Part shown: positions 33,872-43,845 of the stretch, in pieces
How the letters are laid out: every line of letters begins with the position of its first letter
Numbering within the stretch: position 1 is the first letter of the stretch
Source of the DNA: Dryomyza anilis
Taxonomy: Eukaryota; Arthropoda; Insecta; Diptera; Dryomyzidae
Assembly: GCA_951804985.1 (NCBI GenBank)
Contig: OX638134.1
Coordinates: 6,386,001-6,450,000, forward strand
DNA length: 64,000 nucleotides
Reading direction: 5' to 3'
Translations under genes and position numbers: made by a program
The notes under the pieces: generated by a model
The model's input: only the letters and a program-made list of their open reading frames with translations
What the model was told of the DNA's origin: nothing
Databases searched by the model: none

Positions 33872-36760
33872 ATGTCGCAAAAATTTCGCATAGATTTTTG
33901 CAACATTCGTGGGCTAAGGGCGAACTTTTTCTCGGTATATGCGTATGTGTCCATCCATAGGCCACAAATAATGGCACTAGGTGAGACCCAGGTTAATGAG
34001 GGTGCAGATCCACTGGATTTTCATATACCTGGTTATCACCTATTGCCATTATTCTCTGCCCATAGGGGCCTTGCTCTTTTTATCCGAAGTGACGTTGTGT
34101 ATCAACTGCAGCAACAACATAGTGTGTCGGATAGCGAATTTAATACTATTTGGGTTAAATTCAAAATACAAACACACATCATGCACTTGTGCTTTCTTTA
34201 TAGGAGTCCGAATTTAGATAGGGTTTCCACCTGTAATAAGCTGGATGCCTTATCTGATTCGATCTCAAATATATTGGAGCAATTTCCAGGCAGTGAAATT
34301 GTTGTTGCCGGCGATTTTAATGTGCACAACGCCACTTGGTTGAGCCACTCGGGTCTATCAACACAGGAGGGTTGTTATGTTGAGCTTTTTGCTGAGTGCA
34401 ACCAACTCACTCAAATAGTGAAGGAGCCGACGTATATTCCACGCGTCGGCGGGCAAAGCCCAAAAGTCCTATACCTTTTTCTGACTTCACATCATGAAAA
34501 ATATGATGTAAAAGTCCTTGCACCTCTTGGTAATTCCGACCACTGTACTGTTTCCGCTGAGTTTTCGTATTCTAGTTTACGCGCCTCTTCGATTAAAGCC
34601 CCGAAGAGGAATGTATGGCTTTACGAAAAAGCAAATTGGGTTGCGTTAAATGATTTTTTTCGCAACTTTAATTGGAAATTGTGTTTCGCTGACAGAGACA
34701 TAAATGCTGCGGCTTTAATGGTACAAAATATTATTTTATTAGGTATGCGGTCCTTCATACCTTCTAAAAAAATTAGCATTAAACCTAAGGACCACTCTTG
34801 GTTTAATGAGACTTGCAGGATTGCAGTCAGGTCGAAAGAGGAAGCCTTTCAGACTTGGCGTTCTAACAAGAATGCTGATACTGAAAGACTTCGTATACAG
34901 GCTAGGAATCGCTGTAATGCCGTGATCTCGCGCGAAAAGTTTCTTCACGAACAAAACGCGCGCAAAAAGGTCCTACTCTATCACAGGGGTAGTAAAAATT
35001 TCTGGTCATTTGTAAAAAGGGTGAAGAATCAGACGACATCGTCTACTCCAACTCTTAGTATGAATGGCCAGACCTTCACTGACCCGGTTGATAAAGCTAA
35101 TCTCTTGGCAGAATTATTTGCAAATAATTCAACGCTCCCAGATAGTAATCAACCACTGCCTGTCGTCGAATTTGTTTCTTCTGCAATGCCGGAGATACAT
35201 TTTCGAACTCGGGCAGTTAAAAAGGTTTTAGAAAACCTCAACATTAACAAAGCCTCTGGGCCAGATGGCATATCTGCCCATGTGTTGAAGAAGTGCGCGT
35301 CAACGCTGGCTTGTCCGTTGCGTAACCTTTTCAACATCTCCTACACGACAGGAGTTTTTCCATCTTGTTGGAAGGTTGCCAATGTCCAGCCAGTTCCGAA
35401 AAAGGGCGAGGCCACGAACCCTGCCAATTACCGACCCATTGCAATATGCTCTGCACTCTCCAAGGTAATGGAGAGCGTAATTAACTTCCACTTTGTGAAC
35501 TATCTTGAGCACAACGAATTGCTCAGTGACCGACAATACGGTTTCCGTAGGACCAGATCCACAGGTGACTTGATGGCGGTCCTCTCCGAAAAGTGGAATA
35601 ATTGTGTTCACCTTTTCGGGGAGAGCAAGGCTGTTGCTCTTGATATCTCCAAGGCTTTTGATCGAGTGTGGCATAAAGCCCTCGTATCAAAACTAATTGC
35701 ATATGGTGTTGGTGAATCTTTTACTCGATGGATATCGAGTTTTCTCCAGGGTCGTTCAATACGAGTTGCGATGGATGGTGTTCTTTCGGAACAACATTTC
35801 ATCAATTCTGGAGTTCCGCAGGGTTCCGTCCTATCCCCGTCCCTATTTCTGGTATTTATCAATGACCTTCTGTCATTGACCCAGAACCCAATCCATTCCT
35901 TTGCAGATGATAGCAACATTTGTCATTCATACTCGTTCAAAAAGCGCCCAACCTCTTTGGAGATTGAGAGTAAAAGACGCACTATGAATGACACACTCAA
36001 TAATGACCTTAAAACAATCTCCGAGTGGGGTCTTGCAAATAGAGTTGATTTTAATGCACGCAAGACCCAATGTTGTCTGTTATCTCACAAAAGAATGGAT
36101 TCAACCCTACCTCCCCTTAACATGGGTGCGGTGGATATTGCAGAGTCAGCTGCTCTTGACGTTCTGGGCATATCAATTCAATGTGATCTCCGTTGGAATG
36201 ATCACATATTTGACGTGTCGAAAGAGGCGGCCAAGTGCCTCGGTTTTTTAAAACGGTGTAAGACATACTTCACTCCTGCTGACTTGCGCACTGTCTACAC
36301 CACCTATATTCGGCCTAAGATGGAATACAATTCGCACATATGGGCAGGGGCTTCAAAATCTTCTTTGGAGTTCCTGGATCGAATCCAACAGCGTGCAATA
36401 TATTTAATAGGGGATGCAAATATTTCATCCTCTATTGGTTCTCTTGAGCACCGAAGGACCGAAGGGTGTGTAAGCCTGTTCTATAGGTATTACAATGGTA
36501 AGTGTTCGAGGGAAATACATGGCCTGATTCCACCAGGTCGTGTGTCCTCTCGTTCTACTCGGGCATCGAACCAAGCCCACCCCTTCGTAGTTCACTCGGC
36601 TCTCAATAGAACCACGCATTACCGAGAGAATTCGTTCTTCAGTCGCACGATACGTTTGTGGAACAATCTCCCTGCGTCTGTTTTTCCCGACATTTTTGAT
36701 ATTGGCAAGTTCAAAACAAACATTCACCGACACTACTCCATCTTTCCACCCTCCATTTAA
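33872..36760 (+). CDS. Endonuclease/reverse transcriptase of non-LTR element
   Basis: 962 codons, uninterrupted. The N-terminus is an APE-type endonuclease: FCNIRGL (residues about 9-15), the catalytic-type E in ALGETQV (about 36-42), GDFNVHN (about 148-154) and NSDHCTV near 215, which would nick target DNA. Residues about 500-760 are the reverse transcriptase: NYRPIAICSALSKVME, ALDISKAFDRVWH, SGVPQGSVLSPSLF and the active site FADD at 677-680 (F in place of the more usual Y). The C-terminal part ends with LWNNLPASVFP. There is no RNase H and no zinc-knuckle domain. The ATG at 33,872 is the first that opens this frame after the leader. It acts in target-primed reverse transcription. Clade assignment (jockey versus CR1/L2-like) is uncertain. 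Confidence 0.93.
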   Translation: MSQKFRIDFCNIRGLRANFFSVYAYVSIHRPQIMALGETQVNEGADPLDFHIPGYHLLPLFSAHRGLALFIRSDVVYQLQQQHSVSDSEFNTIWVKFKIQTHIMHLCFLYRSPNLDRVSTCNKLDALSDSISNILEQFPGSEIVVAGDFNVHNATWLSHSGLSTQEGCYVELFAECNQLTQIVKEPTYIPRVGGQSPKVLYLFLTSHHEKYDVKVLAPLGNSDHCTVSAEFSYSSLRASSIKAPKRNVWLYEKANWVALNDFFRNFNWKLCFADRDINAAALMVQNIILLGMRSFIPSKKISIKPKDHSWFNETCRIAVRSKEEAFQTWRSNKNADTERLRIQARNRCNAVISREKFLHEQNARKKVLLYHRGSKNFWSFVKRVKNQTTSSTPTLSMNGQTFTDPVDKANLLAELFANNSTLPDSNQPLPVVEFVSSAMPEIHFRTRAVKKVLENLNINKASGPDGISAHVLKKCASTLACPLRNLFNISYTTGVFPSCWKVANVQPVPKKGEATNPANYRPIAICSALSKVMESVINFHFVNYLEHNELLSDRQYGFRRTRSTGDLMAVLSEKWNNCVHLFGESKAVALDISKAFDRVWHKALVSKLIAYGVGESFTRWISSFLQGRSIRVAMDGVLSEQHFINSGVPQGSVLSPSLFLVFINDLLSLTQNPIHSFADDSNICHSYSFKKRPTSLEIESKRRTMNDTLNNDLKTISEWGLANRVDFNARKTQCCLLSHKRMDSTLPPLNMGAVDIAESAALDVLGISIQCDLRWNDHIFDVSKEAAKCLGFLKRCKTYFTPADLRTVYTTYIRPKMEYNSHIWAGASKSSLEFLDRIQQRAIYLIGDANISSSIGSLEHRRTEGCVSLFYRYYNGKCSREIHGLIPPGRVSSRSTRASNQAHPFVVHSALNRTTHYRENSFFSRTIRLWNNLPASVFPDIFDIGKFKTNIHRHYSIFPPSI

Positions 36761-36803
36761 CCTATCATCCCATCTTACGATCAACACTGTGCATTGCATG
36801 AAT

Positions 36804-36817
36804 AGGGGGCATCCCCT
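36804..36817 (+). other. 3' terminal hairpin of the non-LTR element
   Basis: AGGGGGCATCCCCT forms a 5-bp stem with a 4-base loop, about 20 bases before the poly(A). It is conserved exactly in copy A (27,886-27,899), although other parts of that 3' UTR differ. It may be the site recognised by the reverse transcriptase (inference). Confidence 0.55.
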
Positions 36818-37102
36818 GAGCGTTGGTTAATTTGTAAAAAAAAAAAAAAAAAAAAGAATACTTCAGCTAATATTTTGAAATAACCTACATGATATTCGTA
36901 TTGCTTTTACCAAATTTATGATCAGTCAAACGCAATAAATATTAGTTTTACTCTTTTTACACTTTTTTCTTCACATTTCTAGAATTCGTTTGTACTACTC
37001 TTTTATAAAACTACTCGGTTATATAACACGTTCAAACTATTTGTTTGTACTATTCGTTTATAAAGGGTTTTACAATAAGAGCGCTACAAAAGTTTTTTTC
37101 AA

Positions 37103-37401
37103 GGGTTTTTCAACAGGGACGATACAAAAGTAGAGCGACAGGGACAGCAAACGACGCCATATTTCTTGCCGCTCTTTTGACATTTCTCTTCAGTAAGGCT
37201 TGCCATTTCATGATGGAAAGATATACGAGCCAACAACGAGTCGAAATTATTAAAATTTACTACCGAAATTCGAATTCGTATATCTTTTAATCATAAAATG
37301 GCAAACCTTACTGAAGAGAAATGTCAAAAGAGCGGCAAGAAATATGGCGTCGTTTGCTATCCCAGTCGCTCTACTTTTGTAGCGTCCCATTTGAAAAACT
37401 C
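37103..37401. mobile_element. Tc1/mariner-like MITE (R2 copy)
   Basis: Copy of 31,752-32,050 by the 1.8-kb duplication, including the transposase-like stub starting at 37,213. Confidence 0.7.
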
Positions 37402-37905
37402 AGTACTACTCGTTTATAATACTCGTTTGTTTTACTCGTTAAACTATAATTTCTTTTGTTTGTTTAACAATTTTTCGCTATTTCCAAATACTTTTATTAT
37501 TTAAATTTTAAATAGGTTTTTTTTTCATACATTTTACTCCCTTTTTCTAGTATTTACTGTCTGTTCTATTCGTTTATATATCTTTTTTATAATTGTTATT
37601 TAAATTTTAACAATTTTTCTTTCTTTTTTATTTATTAATGGTTTAGTATTTTTTTTTTATTTATATATTTTATGTTTAGCATTTTTCCATTGCATTGACC
37701 ACGAAAACTATTGACAACTGAAACAAACCAACTATTTGTGGTGCGCCGCTCGACCATTGAGAATTTTATTAAATTTCCAAATATTTTATCGGACGTGCTA
37801 GGAATTTTTCTAAATAAAGTTTGTTTGCAAAAACAGCATCACACACGTGGTTATTGAAAAGAAATAAAATAAAATGCGTGTATTTAGTTTTCAACAAAAA
37901 AATTA

Positions 37906-38134
37906 AATGTTTCGTTTAAAATTAAATTTTTCATTGAAAATTTAATTTTTTATTGAAAATTAAATTTTTCATTGTAAATTCAATTTTTCATTGAAAATTC
38001 AATATTTCAATAAAAATTATATTTTTCACTAAAAATTCAATTTTTCACCAAAAATTAAAATTTTCACTTAAAATATAATGTTCACATAAATTAAATTTTT
38101 CATTTATAATTAAATTTTTCAGTAAAAATTCAAA
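37906..38134. repeat. Degenerate 19-bp repeat patch (R2 copy)
   Basis: The counterpart of 32,555-32,784. Similar repeats resume at 40,178, to the right of the Helitron-like element, so that element inserted into 19-bp repeat DNA. Confidence 0.75.
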
Positions 38135-40176
38135 TCTATATATATAAAAATGAAATGTCCTGTGTGTGCCTGCGGATTTACCTGATTCTTTTTGTATTTT
38201 GTTCGTGTCAGTGCAAGAGTGGTTTAGGAAAAAAGAAAAGTCCGAAAAACCCAAAGGAAAAGCCGGAAAATCGAAAAAATCTAAATTTGATCCTATGAAC
38301 ATGAAATTTGGATACGGTGTTCCTCTCCCGACGTAAGCGCCCATTACTAAAGTATTTTTTGAAATTCGCCTCCTAAGGTATAGAAATGGGTGTGACAAAA
38401 CTGAACGTTTAATTCAAAATATCTGTGTAATTAAGATAGCCACAGTCATGAAATTTGACTCACAAATGTAAATTGTTGTTGTTTATAATTTGTCTAAATG
38501 TGGGCGGAATTTTTTAAAGGGGCGTGGCTCTTCCCATATAACCATAACTTATAAATTCGATAACTCCTGACCTCCTAAGAGCAGAGTTATAAAAATGGAA
38601 ACAAAGCTTCGTAATAAAAACATCAATAGTCCCAGTTAAATGGGGCGTGGCACCTCCCATATAAGCAAAACTTTAATATTGCTATAACTCCACCTACTAA
38701 AAGCAGAGTTATAAAAATCTAAACAAGTGAACATATTAAACATTGTAATCGTCACATAGAATGTGGGCGTGTTTGCAAAAATGGGCGTGTCACCTCCCAT
38801 ATAACTAAAGCATTAAATATATGCTATATTTCCTGACATACTTAGAGTAGAGTTTCAACAATCGAAACAAAAGTTCATATTTAAAACTCCAATCGTCACG
38901 TGTAATGTCGCCTCGATTAAACATAGGAGTGGCGCTAAAACTTTAAAAATGGTATAACTCCTGACCTTCTAAGGGTATAGTATGTAAAACTCCAATCGTC
39001 ATGTAGAATGTGGACGGGATTGGAGAAAAGAGCGTGGCGCATTAAAATTACTATATTTCTTTACATACTCAGGAGTAGAGTTATAAAAATCGCAACAAAG
39101 GATCGTATTAAACCTTAATATTCTTCACATAGAATGTGTGCATTCCATACAGAAATATATATATATGAAAATACATATTGGAACATAACTAAAATATCCT
39201 CGCATATCCTCTCAAATCCTTATACACCTTCTGAAGAAAAAGTAGCTTTCAGGTTGCTCCGGTATATAACAAAATATCACAACTCAACACACACGAAGTA
39301 CACAATGTTTATATTTACATAAATTTATATCTATAGTGTGTAAAAATACCATAATTCCATTAATTCATCCACATTTCTTAAAATTTCACGTCAAAAATTT
39401 CAATTTGAGTATTATTATGCCAAGTTAATAATATTATAGCAATTAAACCAATTATTCGCATTAACTTATTTATGATCAGAACCAATGTGGTAAAAAATAT
39501 CATCACAATATCATTTCCGGATTAGGAGAAATTACATGGCAAAAATTACCATATTTATTCTAATTTCATACATTTGTGTATTTCGTTGGAAATGTATTCC
39601 AAGAACCCCGATATACCTTATACGTAGTAAGTTTTTTCTAATCACAATCAATGTTTCATAATATTCAAAATATATTATCCCGATTAAGAGAAATTACATG
39701 GTAAAAATAACCATTTTTTTCTTATTTCATACATTAGGCCTTTCTTTGTAAATATATTCCAAGGACTGCAGGCGATATCCATCATTCACACAAACTTATT
39801 TCAGATCACTATTAATGTGGTCAAAAACAAAAAATAAATCTTACCGATATCGGATCAGATTATGAAAAATCAAATGTGAAAATTTCCAAAAAATTAGTTT
39901 AAATATTTCTACAAATTGTTTGTGAATCAATAGAAAAAATTTTGTAATGCAAACCTATATCTTGATATTATTTTATTTATTAAAATAAAAATAAACGAAA
40001 TGTACTGATTTGTTATGAAGTTATATAATAAAGTTCCTTTTTGTCCACCGTTCGATTCATTAAAAGATGCATTAAAAAGAAAAAAAGGGGCGTAAATGTA
40101 TCCACACTTTATAAACGATATAGTTCTGCTATTACAAAAACTTAGCGCGGGCGAAGCTGTGCACGGGTCCAGCTAG
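38135..40176 (+). mobile_element. Helitron-like non-autonomous element
   Basis: 2,042 bp. It begins TC (TCTATATATATAAAAATG) and ends CTAG (GGTCCAGCTAG), with A before and T after, as expected for Helitron insertion between A and T. A GC-rich segment (GCGGGCGAAGCTGTGCAC) lies just before the end and could form the usual terminal hairpin. Internally a module of about 125-140 bp with GGGCGTGGCACCTCCCATATAA recurs several times (38,521-39,050). No helicase or Rep frame is present. Related fragments lie at 62,495-63,020. A Helentron-type relative is also possible. Confidence 0.65.
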
Positions 40177-40870
40177 TTTTCAATAAAAATTCAATTTTTC
40201 ATTGATAATTCAATTTTTCATTGAAAATTCAATTTTTCATTGCAAATTGAATTTTCAATGAAAAAATTAAAATTTTCACTCAAATTTTCACTAAAGATTA
40301 TATTAAATTTTTCACTGATAATTCAATTTTTCATTGAAAATTAAATTTTTCATTGCAAACTCAATTTTCATTCAATATTCAATTTTTATAAATTTTCAAT
40401 GAAAATTTGAATTTTCATTAAAAATTCAAATTTTCACTAAAGTTTGATTTTTCACAAATAATTCAATTTTTCACAAAAAAATTCAAATTTTCACTAAAAA
40501 TCATATTTTTACCAAAAAAAAAATATATTTTTTCACTAAGAATTAAATTTTTCACTAAAAATTAAATTTTTCACTAAAAATTCAATTTTTCACTAAAAAT
40601 TCAATTTTTCATTAAATATTCAATTTTTCACTAAGAATTAAATTTTTCATTAAAAATTACATATTCCACTAAGAATTCAATTTTTCACTAAAAATTCAAT
40701 TTTTATGTTATCAAAATGTTTGCTAAAAATTTGAATTTTTCACCGTAAAAAAAATGTTCACTATTTAAAAATGATGATTATTACTAAAAAATCAATTTTG
40801 TTTTTCAACAAAATTCCAATTTTTCAAAAAAAAATCCAAATAAAAAAAATTGTATCTCAAAAAATTAAAA
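40177..40870. repeat. Degenerate 19-bp repeat patch
   Basis: CAATTTTTCATTGAAAATT and CAATTTTTCACTAAAAATT variants with many indels. It continues the array on the far side of the Helitron-like element. Confidence 0.75.
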
Positions 40871-42300
40871 TTTTTCATTAAAAATAAATTTTTCCCAACA
40901 TATTCTATATTACTCTAATAACTAAATTTTTAATTTAATTCCATTCTATTTTTCTAGTAAGTTTACTTTTTTCAATAAACTACAAGAAAAACTTAATTAA
41001 AAGCTTTAAACTTTTAGTGCACACTTCCAAAAAAAAACTTGTGGTCTGCTGTAAATTGAAAAAGTTCCTTTCCTAAGTTTCAGCCGCACTTTTGTAGATT
41101 TTACCATTTTTTTTCTTTTTACTTTTATTTGATTTTAAAATTTAGTTATCCAATTAATTAGCTTTTAATTAGAAAACTAATAAATTACATATTTTGTATG
41201 CTAAATAAAAAAAAAAACAAGTGCAGCAGCAAATCAATAAACTTTCTTAAAAAAAAAAAACAAACTTTTACTTCACTTGTGTTGTATTACGTACTTTGCT
41301 AACAGAGAAATAGATTTTTGATTTTATAAATTTTTATTTCACAGTATTACTGTAGTGTTTGCTAAATTATTGGCAATTAAGATAATTAAATATCGCACAA
41401 TTTACAAAGCTACAAAGTATTTTCACTGTTGTCATAACATTGATTTTAATTCAATATATCAAATGATAAAAATTGTATATATAATAAATATATTTTAAGA
41501 ATTGACATAATTCAAAAATAGTACACCATTTACTAATTAAAATGTAATTCTTAATTTAAATTTAATAATTTTTTTAGATATTCAAAAAATAATTGAAAAG
41601 CTCAGTAGAAACACGGTGTGTTTGAGCAATCTTTATTATACCCATTTGATGCTTAAACAGCAAAAATATAGTTTTTAATTTATAATAATTAAAAAAAAGA
41701 CTTTAAAAAATGCTTATCGAATTTAGTTAAAACTATACATTAAATATTTGTAAATTATTTTTAATTCGAATTTGTAGTGCAGTGGAACATTTAATATTTA
41801 TCGTTTTTGTTAACTTGAATTCATAAATATAGAAATTCAACCCTTTTATTGTATTTGCATAATGTTTTAACAATTTTTCAGAGTACAACAATACATGTTA
41901 AATGTTTTCCTTTTTTTGAATTTAAATCAAAGGATACTGGCAGCCACTCAAATAACATTTTCAACTGGTATTCGCAAAAATATTTAACTTTTACATCAGC
42001 ACCACATGCAGTGTATAACCAGGAGAACTTACATAAAAACCAACAAAAAATTCAAAAAGTGGCAGCAACCGCAAGGATAGTTAGCCGGCAAATGACATAA
42101 TCCTTGCAGCTCAAAGCGCAATTAACACTGTATGCTGCGAACTGTCAGAGGTGTGATGAATTCGCACAGCATGTAAAATGGATGCTGTAAATTATAAATT
42201 GTATAAATTAAAAGTAGAAAAAATAAAAAATCGAATAAAACAAAAAGTTTTTAAAACTGCAGGGATGAAAACAACTCAAATGATAGAAGAAAAATGTATT
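40871..42300. other. Non-coding AT-rich DNA, no gene seen
   Basis: Unique sequence with poly-A runs. An 83-codon frame (41,849-42,100) has no recognisable domain. No RNA structure is seen. Confidence 0.4.
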
Positions 42301-42304
42301 TCTG

Positions 42305-43100
42305 ACTGAAATTGAATAATAAAATAATTCAAAAATTTACTAAAAATAAAATTATTCTTTAAAATTCCAATTTCACTAAAATTAAATTTTTCACTATAAA
42401 TTCAATTTTTCACTAAAAATTAAAATTTTCACTAAAAATTCAATTTTTCACTAAAAATTCAATTTTTCATTAAAAAATTCAATTTTTCACTATCAATTCA
42501 ATTTATCACTAAAAATTCAATTTTAAACTATAAATTAAAATTATCACTAAAAATTTAATTTTTCACTAAATATTCATTTTTTTACTTAAAATTCAATATT
42601 TAACTAAAAATTTAATTTTTCGCTTAAAATTCATTTTTAAACTGAAAATTCAATTTTTAACGAAAAATTCAATTTTTCACTAAAAATTCAATTTTTCATT
42701 AAAAACTAATTTTTCCCTAAAAATTCAGTTTTTCATTATAAATTAAATTTTTCCCTAAAAATTCCATTTCATCACTTTCCAGTCCATCACTCAAAATTAA
42801 ATTTTTCATTTCAATTCTGTTGTGTACTAAAAATGTTAAAATTTTCACTAATTATTCAATTTTCTACGCTTAAAACTCAAATCTTCACTAAAACTTAAAT
42901 TTTCACTAAAACTTCATTTTTTTTACTAAAAATTCAATTTTTCACTAAAAATTCAAATTTTCAATTAAAATTAATTTTTTCACTAAAATTCAATTTATCA
43001 CTAAAAATTCAGTTTGTCGGTAAAAATTAATTTTTCCAGTTTTCTATAAAAATTATTTTTCTCATTAAAAATTTAATTTTTATTATTTAAAAATTAAAAC
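42305..43100. repeat. Degenerate 19-bp repeat patch
   Basis: Strongly diverged TTTTTCACTAAAAATTCAA-type units with frequent substitutions and indels. Confidence 0.75.
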
Positions 43101-43845
43101 TTTATTATCTCTTTAAAATTGTAATTGCTTTAAAATGCATCTATCGAAATGTTTACATTTCCAACTGATCCTTTTTTCACAAGAGCCATAAATCAAAGCA
43201 GCTTTTGCGAGGACTAAAACTCTCAACAAAAGGATGCCGACACATGCAGCACATGTCGCTGCATGTACTACGTAGCAACCTAATCCGGTTTGTTGCACGT
43301 CTAAGCCGATTTGCCAGACAAACCAAGTATATACTCAAAAACATTGACAAATAAAAAAAATATAAAAACGAATGCTCCAAGCAATAACGTCCTTCAATTT
43401 CTTCATCGAAAATCTCCCTTTAATCGTGCTCTCCATTAAAAATCCAAACGTTCTCTCATTCCATATACAAATTACCTCTCTATTTCTACTCCCAAATTCA
43501 TCTTCCATTTTCTAGTCTGAATTTCGTTTTACCCTTTTAATCTCTTCAACATTTTTTCTACACAAGCAAAGTAAATGCATGGGGCTATTATTTAAAAATA
43601 TGGCAAAAATCCAATTAAATGCGTTCAAAATAAAAAAATATAATGAAATAAAACGCATTTTCGTAAGTATTTTGTGTGCCTTATGTGACCCGGTAGACAA
43701 AAATATTATTTAATCGCAATGTTGGCTTCAGTTGCTTTCAAAGATATTTTTCCAATAATTCTTCGGTAGTCTTTAAAGAACTAGTTCATAAACACTCCAA
43801 TGGACTACCACCCGGATATTTTTTCTTAATGTTACCTTAACAATT
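43101..43845. other. Non-coding DNA, no gene seen
   Basis: A slightly GC-richer stretch (about 43,140-43,330), then AT-rich sequence. Frames up to 67 codons have no recognisable domain. Confidence 0.4.

Larger units (their letters stand above)
33314..36855 (+). mobile_element. Intact non-LTR retrotransposon, copy B
   Basis: A 3,542-bp element: a 558-bp 5' leader (starting TCAGTAGCGTCAACGC), one long ORF, a short 3' UTR with a hairpin, and a 20-bp poly(A) tail ending at 36,855. Both ends coincide with the ends of the flanking 1.8-kb direct repeats. The jockey/CR1-like character is inferred from an APE-type endonuclease followed by RT, no RNase H, and a WNNLP block near the C-terminus. No gag-like ORF1 is present. 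It is probably a young insertion, because the ORF is open and the flanks are nearly identical. Confidence 0.93.
36856..38663. repeat. 1.8-kb direct repeat, right copy (R2)
   Basis: 1,808 bp, the partner of 31,505-33,313. To its right the Helitron-like element continues uninterrupted to its own 3' end, so R2 is joined to the original right flank. Confidence 0.93.
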
